Below the pieces are notes generated by a model, which was given only the letters and a program-made list of their open reading frames with translations, searched no databases and was not told the origin of the DNA. A DNA stretch of 64,000 nt from Trebouxia sp. TZW2008 (lineage: Eukaryota > Chlorophyta > Trebouxiophyceae > Trebouxiales > Trebouxiaceae). Numbering within the stretch: position 1 is the stretch's first letter; each line of letters starts with the position of its first letter. Below, piece by piece: positions 23,356-33,400 of the stretch. A program made the position numbers and the translations under genes. Location: NCBI GenBank assembly GCA_002118135.1, contig BDIU01000023.1, forward strand, positions 1,296 through 65,295, read 5' to 3'.

Positions 23356-25574
23356 TTGACATCGGTCCTGCCGTGCATGGCCAATGGCCTGACGGCGCCA
23401 GACTTTGCGGTCGACGTCGGTGACAGTCCATATATTGCAGTTGAGGCTTCCGTGATCAGCGAAGACGCTGCGCTACTCAGCCATGTAGTCGAAAATGATG
23501 TACTCGATGGCAAAACCAATGATGCTACTTTTCAGAAAGAAACCTCGGCGTTGCTGAATGATGGTCAAGCCGCTGCGGCATTGCCAAGTGCACGGCATGT
23601 GCCCTGGTATGCCTGGCCTCTCCTTTTAGCCTCCTTGGTGGCGGTCTCGTCCGCAGCTGTCGTCTTTGCTACACTGCCGGATGTTCCGACGTTTACCTTG
23701 GCGGCATGGCGGCTATCATTCACAACTATTCTGCTGACCCCAGCTGCTGTATATCAATACAAAAAGCTTGCAAAAGGTTCGATTAGTGGGCTACCGTAAA
23801 GTCGACGGCTTTCAGGCTTGCATGTGCTGATCCGAGGTTCTGGGCTTGCAGACGAACAGAAGCGTCTGGTCAAAGATATATTGCTTGTACTTGCCTCTGG
23901 CACCTTCCTTGCAATTCATTTCTCTTTCTGGGTTTGGGTAAGCTGCGCATTTAGCACTACAACTATCTCACCCCAGACGATGTAGCTAGCTGCTTCAGCC
24001 ACCTGACTTACACCTGACGGCTGGGATGCCTTTTCATGCAGAGTATTCACCACACTTCCTTGACACATGCTCTTTTAGGTGCATCAATGGCGCCGTTGTT
24101 GATAGCTATCGGCACCCTGATCCTGCGCAAGCCTATTTCAAAGGGTACAGCTTCTGTCATTCTCAACGTGTTTATGTCGTGTATGAAGCTGCAAACTGAC
24201 TGCATGCACAACACTTAAGCATCCAGCCATCATGTGCATGGAGATGCAAATTGCATGTCTGCACAATGCTGCAGCATTCCGCCATGAGCAGGCTATCTGT
24301 CATTCTCAAGACATTTCAATGTGATCTGTTGTCAAGCACAAAGACTGTCTTGCTGCTGTTTATTGGACATCGCTGTTGGCGGAACATCATCATGATCACC
24401 ATCTGCATGCTTGCTAGTGAGCTTCTGCAACCTTGCCAAATGCATACCTGGTTAGTGGATTGCCTTCAAGTACCTCTGTCCAAAGCCATTTTGTGCCAAT
24501 GCATCATGTGGAAGTGACGTGTGCAGGTGAAATTCTTGGCACTGGTCTGGGTCTTGTGGGTGTTCTGCTGTTGACTCGTGCAAGCAAGGTTGATCAACAG
24601 GTGACTTGCTCCCCCCTGAGCTTTCAAGCACGCAAGCTTTCGATGCTTCCCCGATTGTTGCTGCAATCATGTTGGCAACATAGCTTTTGCTGTGGCCATC
24701 AGGGGTCTAGATGCAACAGAATCATGCATCATGCCCAGTCTCTCTTGTTGCAGCAGTGCAGACAACTGCTCGGCATCAACATCTCGGCATTTGAGGCAGC
24801 ATGGCACACTGCACATGTAGTGTGACGAAATGTTATACTCCATATGCTGTGTGGCAGCGTGGGACATGCTTGTGAAGCCTTACAACCAATGCATGTGCCA
24901 CTGTAACGAGATCCAAAGTTTCTGCCACGTGCGTGAAGGCGCAGCTGCTGCACAATTTGTTACTGGCATGCATTCTGTTGCAGGTCACGTTAGCTGGCGA
25001 TTTCAGCGCTTTCCTGACAGCAGTTTTCTTCTGTGGCTACATAATCATAGGCGCCCATTTGCGCAAAAGGCTTCCAATCTTCCTATACGCTACCCCAGTC
25101 ACTGGGTTTGCAGCCTTGCTGTTGTCAGTGGCAGCCCTGGCAGTTGGTGAAGTTACCCTAACTGGCTCCCATAACCGCGGTCTTTTTGGCTGGATTACAG
25201 ACAAGGAGTATTTGCCGAAAGTAATTTATCTGGCAATTGTTCCAGGGATTGTGGGCCACACTGGATTTAATGCTGTGCTGGCGTGGCTGCCAGGGCTTTT
25301 GGTCACTTTGGTTTTGACAATTGAGCCGCTCATTGGCACATTCATTGGCTTTTTTGCTGGAGTTTCGCAAATCCCAGGGGTTTGGACCTACACTGGCGGC
25401 ACCGTGTTGTTGGTCTCAACAGCCATTGTGGTTATTGCGGGTGACAGAAGGCAGCAAGCAGCTGATGCTGCTGCAAATAGCTTACAAGGCAACAGCAGTG
25501 AGCAAAAGGTGTTCTTCCAAGATGCTGCTGATCATGCTGAAACAGCAGACATCGAGCTTGCCGTTAAGCATTAG
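23356..25574 (+). CDS. EamA/DMT-superfamily membrane transporter
   Basis: There are five exons: 23356-23776, 23852 (or 23816)-23937, 24042-24144, 24527-24600 and 24984-25574, all in phase, giving about 424-436 aa. A soluble acidic N-terminus is followed by about ten membrane segments in two EamA repeats. The first repeat includes WPLLLASLVAVSSAAVVFA, DILLLVLASGTFLAIHFSFW, THALLGASMAPLLIAIGTLI and GTGLGLVGVLLLTRAS. The second repeat includes FLTAVFFCGYIIIGAHLRKR, AIVPGIVGHTGFNAVLAWLP and LVLTIEPLIGTFIGFFAGV. The Pro-rich TLILRKPISKG loop is typical of the family. It is a drug/metabolite-type carrier with unknown substrate and membrane. The exon 1 donor (GTTCGA) is weak, but it is the only one in phase. 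Confidence 0.88.
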
Positions 25575-26485
25575 AGATTTTGATTATTTGGTAACCTGCA
25601 AGCAGGGACATTCAGCATTAGAGGCATCTAGTCTGTAAATGTAGGTTAGAGGTCAAAGCTGCAGCTTGTAGCAAAAGAAAGTCTACGCCGTTGAACATCA
25701 GGATGGGAGCCTCTATCTAAAGAGGCAGCTTGTACAATATGCTTTTCTTACACATTTAGTCTCATGTCAGGCTGCTTGCTGCATGATGCCAGCCATGATG
25801 CATGCTCCTGATGTGTCAAGAGTGGAAATTATGCTCAAATCAGTCCGTCAGCAAAGGCTTGTTGATTTCTGGGCTGATCTATGAAGCAGCGCATGCTGAT
25901 ATCTCATGCACAGCATCGACCTTTTGATTAGTTTTCCAAACCGGTCTTTATCCTTTTCTTTGGATGTTGATGATGTCAGCTTATGGCAAGTGCGATGTGA
26001 GCTTATGCTCTGCATCAGCCAGTGATGTGGCGGGCACGGATTGGTGCATGCTGTGCATTGCTGTTGGGTTTTCAACCTTGCATATCTGGTACCATACACA
26101 ACATGGCCATGTACGATTGGTGCTAGGTGCTATGAATCAGTCAACCTGCATCATCCAACGTGTGCGCTGCGTGTGCACATGACATTGTGTGCAATGCCGT
26201 GACTGCTCTGCACCAATAAGGATGTTCATCAATGTTGCATGATGTAGCCTTTGATTAGAGCTGAAACAAACAGTAGACGTGTATCAGAACTATGCAAGCC
26301 TTGTGTAGGCTATGAGGCTGTGCTGTGAAGTGTATTGCCCATTTGTGCCGTAAGTGTATTGCCTATTTGTGAAGAGCTGGACGATTTACAGGCAGACACG
26401 GGCTGAAATGCAATGTGTAGAGGTTGTACGATTGTACCATGTTGCCTTTCATCAGGGTTTGACAGTCAGCATCCTGTGATTGGAG
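25575..26485. other. Convergent intergenic region
   Basis: This lies between the 3' ends of the DMT transporter (+) and the BAHD gene (-). It holds no ORF I can support. TGTATTGCCxATTTGTG is repeated at about 26332-26370. Confidence 0.4.
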
Positions 26486-29400
26486 CTACACAAGCAATAC
26501 AGCCTCAGGGGCAATACGGTCCAGCAACTTGCTTTGTTGAACCCTTGCAAGCCCATCCCTTGAGAGCCTGATGATGCACATTAAGCCGTCTCCATTTGGA
26601 CCAGCACATACATTCACAGCACGCTGCGATGCTGGCATGACACATCCCAAGTGGACCTTAGCCTTGCCACTGCCAAAATCTACATTTTCTATAGCCATGT
26701 TTTTCCAACTAGACACCCACAAGGCCGCATCTCTAGTGGGCATGAATTCTGGCGAATCTAAAGCTGCCATGACGCTCTGGTCCAAGTACTGCAGGAAACT
26801 TGCTGCTTGCATTGACAGCGAATTTGGGTCATTTCGCAGGCTCTGCAGACCTTTTCGCACTTCACATGCAGCAGCAGCTATCAGGGCCATGAGGTGGTCG
26901 TCAGAGGGGTTTTGCAACTGACCCTTCTGGTTATGGGTGACACCATTGGTGGCAGGTGCCACAGCAGATTCAGGGGATGTAGTTTGCATCTCAGGAGGCA
27001 TACAGAAGGAGCCGCCAACAGCGTGGCCAAAGTAATTCTCTGATATGACATCTGGGTCTGGGCAGTTCTTCCTAAAGTCAACTGCATTCAGTAGGCTTTT
27101 CTGCAGCCCGTGCTGCAAATCATTGCCATTCCCAACTTCCCTGCATTCCAACATCATCATGTGGCACATCATGTCATGCGATATGCACCATGAAAGGTCA
27201 TGCTGCACTGTAAACCCTTCACAAAAGCAAATAGCTACAACAAACAGTGCTTTCTTTTCAGCTGGTGAGCAGAAAGTCCATCAGGGCCATGTCAGCGCAG
27301 CATAGCAACGCAACACTGGAGGCATTACAGGCCTTGATGCACCATTCGCAAGCATTCACAACACTGCTGCTAGGACTAGTACTGCAGAGCTGCATGTGGT
27401 CACAGGTTTTGCCATCGTCAGTCTTGGGCTGTATATGCTGTTTGCTGCTGCAGAAAAGCAGGCATGCCAACTGCAGTTTGACAGCTATCACCAATTTGTG
27501 ATTGGCTTGAAACAGTGCAGGAGCCCTTGCCTGATGAGCCACAGGAGGCTGGCCATGATATCATTTGCCGAGATAACGCTTATGCCGCCCTCCTTTGCTG
27601 CCTTGCTGGCCAGAACTTGAGCCCGCAGCCTCTCAATGCAAGACCCTGCGCAGCAAGAGACCATGATGGCTATCTTTGAGAAGCTTGCGATGGTTTGCAT
27701 TCACTGCCCAGGCAAAGCTCAATGGCAAGCACCTGTAGATACTGTCCTCTGATACAGTGAACTCTCTTTGTAGGGACACTTGATGTAAGGACAATCTCGA
27801 TGTAAGGACAACGCCATTGGTAGCCAATCACTGCATTCTGACTGCACTGGGCCCTCTGAGTAAGGACAATTCGATGTAAGGACAAGTTTCTTGTAACCAA
27901 AGCAGTCGTTACAAAGAGAGTCTACTGTAGCATCATGCAGCAGTGCATGAAGCATGCGAGTCCCAAGCTGCTGCATAGTGCTCACAGCATGCGTGGATCA
28001 GCACAAAAAAGCTGTTTTCATGGCTTCCCAAGCTGCTGCATAGTGCTCACAGTATGCGAGGATCAGCACAAGAAAGCTGTTTCATGGCCTTGCTTGTGGC
28101 TGCCTGTGTTCCTGGGCTGCTTTTACTTACAGAGACTGCCCATATGACCCCCTTATGGCAAGAACTGCTCTTTTACTTTCTCTCTGTTCCCTAGCTAAAC
28201 GCATGATGATGCTATGACAGCTTACTTGGGACGTGTAGCACGGACGCGCTGTGGTACTCTCCAACCGCACGGTCAGCAGCTGTGCAGCTCAGCAGATCAT
28301 ATCTGCCAGTGGAAACGCACTCCTGGTAGTTTTTGGGCACAACCCAGCTTGGCAACTTTGCAATGATGTCCTGGTCTGCAGCATCACCGTACAAGGTGGT
28401 AACAGACATGGCGTCCTATGTGTCTGAGGGCAACTTAGCGCATATTGTAATGCTGCCCTTTACTAGCAGTTGCACACCAGTTGAGCAGCAAGCATGCAGT
28501 GGCTTTCCAGTTGCAGTTGAAGGTGCTCAACAGATGGATAACTGACTGGAATGACAGCTGAGGCAATAAGCAGGGTGACCACGCTCGTGATTCCAATGCA
28601 CCATCTGCTGGACATGGAGATAGTGCGCAAATGACCCTCAGCCTTGCCAAGGGTCGTACAGAGCTTGCAGTCGGGAAGCAAACACTGCACTCTGACTGCA
28701 ATGATGGTTTCAGTGAAGCCATTGCGACGAAGGTACGATTCTCTTGCAATGAATGTAATCAACAATCAATAACGCATTTGCAAGGAAGATGTACCAGGGG
28801 CTGGGCCTTGAGGCAAAGTGCCAGTAAATCTGAGGGCTGCAAGAGCTAGCCCAAGGCGGCTGTCTGTCCTGGCTTTCGCTTGATGCCCTTGATACAAGTG
28901 GGCAAGATCTGCCATTGCATACCCAATGCCTTCATAGTCTGCATGCGAAGCAGGATGTCATACATGGGGTGGTTTCCTGCCTGCCACTTGCATCCCGTGA
29001 TACAGGCAGGCAAGATCTGCCATTGCACACAATGCCTTATAGTCTGAAGGCAGATTGAAGTATTGTAATGATAGGGTGTGGCCAATGTAAGCAAGCTCAT
29101 GACAGAGCCTAGTATACACACCAATCGCTAATGTCACAAAATGTGGGGTGCCTGCCTGTCAGCATGTTTGCATTGCAAGATCTGCTACTGCATAGCCAAT
29201 GCCTTCTGGGACAAGGACCTGAAGCGTCATACATGCTATGCAAGGAGGCTTTCACTTAACTTTCTATGCTATGCTGCTTGAGCTCAACTTGAATTTACAA
29301 ACTTTAGAAGCAGCAAAATGCTCGTGCCCACTAGCTACATGTACATGAAGTCTCATTGCATAGTGAGCAGACAAAGATGGTCGGCAGAAGGTCCATGCCG

Positions 29401-30195
29401 CGCATATGCAGGCTGCATTCATCTGCTGTACTGCACCGGGAAAGGCTGTGAGTTTGCAGAGCTGACTGTCAGAGCATGTAAGACCCAGCACATCCCCTCA
29501 ACTCACCAGCTGAGGCGTACATTCACTTGCAATTCACGTCACAGGACACAGACAAGAGCTGACCTGTCAAGCCATGTGAGATTGCAAGTCCAAGCACAGA
29601 GCCATCTTGGACATGGGTCAGCTGCAACTTGAACAGGGCCTCCTCGCCAGCAAGCAAGAGGTGGGGTTGCATCTGAGGGATGAGGTCAGGTACGATGCTG
29701 TTGTCTGGTTCTGCGTCTGAGATTTTGCGCCGAGCAAACTTGCCTGGCAGGTCTGCTATGCTTGCTTGTGGCTGGCTTGTGACCTTAAAGGGAATTTGGA
29801 TTGCCTCATTGTTGTATCCGAAGAAGTATTTGCCTTCGGGGTTCTGAAGAAGCCTGTGCAGCAACAGTAGCATAGCTCAGCACGGCTTGGCATGGCTTAG
29901 TCAGCGGCTGAGGAGACGAATCTACAAGCATAGATGGAAGCACCGACAGGGCATCCGTGCCACGTCTTGGAGCCACATGATAGAGCAATGCGATGATTCG
30001 ACAACAAAGCGACGAATCCGCGCACCTAGCACCCAAGATAGGTCGACTTTGCACAAGTTCCGTGAGAGAGCGCTGCAGGCGCGTAGCATCGATCTCACAG
30101 TCAAACGCCAGTATCGATGCTATCCAATAGTAGCAGCAAGACGTGTCCCCGAAGTTCAAGAACAAGGGCTGATCGCCGGCGTTCATCTTCTGCAA
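26486..30195 (-). CDS. BAHD (HXXXD) acyltransferase
   Basis: Exon 1 is 30026-30195 (DATRLQRSLTELVQSRPILG), exon 2 is 29564-29853, and the last exon ends at 26486. Exon 2 ends SHGLT with a split codon starting G. The best next exon (about 29422 downward) supplies AT, completing the catalytic H-x-x-x-D as HGLTD. A later exon near 27520-27640 has VISANDIMASLLWL. The last exon has NAVDFRKNC, then ENYFGHAVGGSF, and the structural DFG motif as NVDFGSGKAK; most members have DFGWG. BAHD enzymes move acyl groups from CoA thioesters to alcohols or amines in the cytosol. Acceptor and donor cannot be predicted. Middle exons (28000-29500) are not fully resolved, since the introns are filled with repeats. 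It lies tail-side of HBS1 on the same strand, 276 bp away. Confidence 0.82.
27755..27927 (-). mobile_element. Pogo-like MITE, copy 3 (best preserved)
   Basis: The element is 173 bp and is flanked by TA at 27753-27754 and 27928-27929. Terminal inverted repeats are CAGTGAACTCTCTTTGTA and its partner, which reads CAGTAGACTCTCTTTGTAAC on the minus strand. Internal blocks are TAAGGACAAT twice, GCATTCTGACTGCA and TAACCAAAGCAG. CAGT ends inside TA sites place it with pogo/Tigger-like non-autonomous elements. It is in a BAHD intron. Confidence 0.85.
27940..28095 (+). repeat. Two-copy tandem repeat in a BAHD intron
   Basis: The block CCCAAGCTGCTGCATAGTGC TCACAG, then GCATGCG..GGATCAGCACAA and AAAGCTGTTT, occurs twice about 67 bp apart. 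It is non-coding and sits next to the MITE copy. Confidence 0.8.
28856..29210 (+). repeat. Tandem repeat in a BAHD intron
   Basis: The block GGGCAAGATCTGCCATTGCA (with CCAATGCCTTCATAGTCTG) occurs near 28900 and 29005, with a third degraded copy near 29175. It is non-coding. Confidence 0.7.
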
Positions 30196-30471
30196 GGATC
30201 AGATAGCGACAGCAATCGCCGTGTTTGGGGAGTCAATGCAGTTCAAGAGGCACACTGATACTTTGCAGTCCTTGCTTGGTGCTTGCGTGCGGAGTGTAAC
30301 GGACAGCGCGATCTGTCTGTCGGGCGAGACAGGTCAAGCCCGACAGTGAAATAGAAAGCTGAGGGGAGGGCAGTGAAACTTACATGAGGTGAGCTTATGT
30401 CACCTTGACTAACAACCTTAGAGAGGATGGAGAAGTGTTACATGTGCTGAAGTCATGGTCAGGAGCTGATG

Positions 30472-33400
30472 TTAGCTGAACAGCTCAATCACAGTGCCGA
30501 CAGCAATTGTGTGACCGTTGTCTCGCAAGGCAATCCTACCAAGAGCGCGGTAGTCTTTATACAACTCCAGACACACTGTCCTTGACAATTTGATCTCGAC
30601 CATTGCAGACTGTCCCTTCAACAAACACCTTGGCTTTTGTTTTGATACCTCAAAGGTTTTTGAATCGAGCAAGGATACCAGTTGGGACATATGCCCAGTT
30701 TCTTGGCTGGCATGTGCATGCAGTGTAACCTGCATACCACCAGACATTGGGTGAACAAGCTTTTTCGCATCCATTTTGGATTGTCTGCATGCACATAGTG
30801 CACTCTGCTTGCATAATGTTGTGTTGCCAGAGTCGTCACACACAGCGTCGAGCAAGACCACATCATCATGCCAAGCAAGCTTGCAACACAAGCATCTGCA
30901 CATGACCAATATGATATAACAGTTTGAGTCCCAAGCTGCCTCTATAGACAGAGGCTCCTGTCGTGAGGCCAAAAGGCGTAGACTTTTGCTTGCTTTTTTC
31001 TAACATATAGAACCGCATGTTACCTGCTGGCCTTTCAGAATGGGCCTGCTTATGTCCAGCACAAGCAAGCGTGCCACCACGCGGCTGACCAATGGAACTG
31101 GCCAGTCTGGATGGCACAGCACTGCTCCACTGTTCAAGACTTCAGGTTGCACTCCTGCAAGCAAGCAGTCATATCTGCTCAAATCTTTGTTTGTGTCCGT
31201 CATAAACTATGGCAGTGAGTATGCAAATCAAGGGACTGGCCAGTCTGGATGGCACACCACTGCTCCACTGTTCAACACTTCAGGTTGCACTCCTGCAGGT
31301 AAAGTGCACTGTGCTCAGAAGACCAAAGTTGGCACTCATGGCTACTGGATGCCGCAGAAAGATTTCTGGGGCACACTAGAGACTTGGTGATTGATTGATT
31401 CAAACAGAGTCTGGGTACTGTCCTGTTGGGCCCCCTGTTGTGTCATCAAAAAAGGCGTCCAATGTAAATTGTACACTAGTAACAGCTTCAGCGCTGCAGG
31501 CTTGTCGCATGTTCTAGACCAAAGTTGTTGGAAGTCAGGAGACAGGCCCACTTTTGCATTGCACGGACTTGCAACTATTGAAGACTTGAGATCACAAATT
31601 GCTGCACTGCGCACATTTCCCAGTTTGTAAGTTATGACTACTGAGGGATGAACCTAAGCGCAGGCAAGCATGGTTCTCGGCAAGCATGGTTCATGCAGCC
31701 AGGCCAGCCTAGCCGTGATCCCATACCCCAAGCAGTGAGGAACATTGGGCGGATAGATGCTGGTATTGTAGCATAACCAGCTCTGATGCATTTTGCTAAT
31801 TCTATTTTTAAGGACGCTCCATACAAGGACATTCTCAATGTAAAGACAATGCAGCTGGGAAGCAAAGCACTGCATTCTGACTACAGTGTTACTTCTGAGT
31901 AAGGACGATTTGATACAAGGAATTTTTTCTAGGTAACCAACGGACTCATTATCAAGAGAGATTGTTGTATCCAAGGTTTTAATGTCTGACCTGCTAAGGT
32001 GAGATCAGCAGAGTCTCCAGCTCTGGCGAGTGTGGCACTTGCTCCATCAACCTCAATAGATCTGACGGTGGCTACCTCATTGGAGGGCATCACCCTGACA
32101 GGGGTGCCCACCTTCACTGCACCCCCCTCTAGCTTGCCTCCCACTGAAAGGCCCCCTCTCTGCCCTTTGAAGATGTCTGTGATGGGCAGCCTGAAGGGCC
32201 TGTTGGTGGCTCGTTCAGATGGCTTGAAGGCGTTGATAGCTCCCACTACTGAAGGACCCTGCATGCAGGCATACTCAAGCTTGACTTCTTGCTTGCAAGC
32301 ACAATCAATGTCAGAAAGCTGCAGCACCTGGACCTGCTGCACAGTGTGACCACCCGATTTGTGATGCGGAAGAGTTGTTTCTGACCCTTGCATGCTCACA
32401 TTACATGGTGCTTTGGTGGTGCTGACTGACTGAGTGACATAGCTGTTGCAACAGGAAGAATGTGCTGAGCTCGTCATGCTATGTCCCAATACCAGCAACG
32501 AACCCCTGGCATTAAATTGTTGATCCCATACAAATGTAACAGCAGCCCCAGTCACTGCTAGTTTTTATAGACAAATGGGTTGCCAACAATTTGCAGCAGC
32601 AGTGTGGCAGCCCATGATGACAGTCAGCTTCCACAAGGGCCACCCTTGCAATTTCGTTGCTCTATACACAGCACTGGCATATGCGTCTTGTTACAGCAGC
32701 ATGCATGCAAAATTGAAATCAGTTTGATGACCCTTGATCCACCTGATACCGGGCAATGACAGGTGACTTACCTTGTGCCAGGCGAGCTGTGGTTCTGTTG
32801 GGGCCTGAACTAGGTTTTGTCCACTGGGACCAACAGCAGGCAGCCATTGGATGGCACTTGAGCGGAACCCACAGCCCTTCAAGAAGGGCAGCAGGGTAGC
32901 TTGGATGTCTGAGAAACGCTGCTGGGAGAAGTCGCAAGTGTCAAGCTTGGACACAACCACAGCCAGTTGCTCTATGCCTAGGCTGCGTGCTAGCTGAGCA
33001 TGCTCCTTAGTCTGACCCCCTCCCCCTGCTGACCCCTCAAAGCCTGACTCGAAGCCCCCTATGAGCACACAGAACCCTGTTACTCATGCCGAACTCAGAA
33101 GCATATATGTTGGTACGATGTGTGATGTCTGCCATTTCCCAGAGCTTGCTCGTCAGTGCAACTTTGCAAATCTGCTTTCACATACATACATACATAATAA
33201 CGCTTGCTAGTTGGGCTCAAAGGCCTTGCTAGGTACGTATCGTCACCAAGCGACTGTCTTTGAGCAACTAAGTCTGTTCACAAGCTGGACCACTTCAAAA
33301 GCACTGATCAAAGGTGTCGCTGTTTCCACTCTAGCATCAGCAATTGTCTGAGAACAGAACGCCTTGCAACTAGCGGAAGAAACGGTGCTTCTGTACAAAG

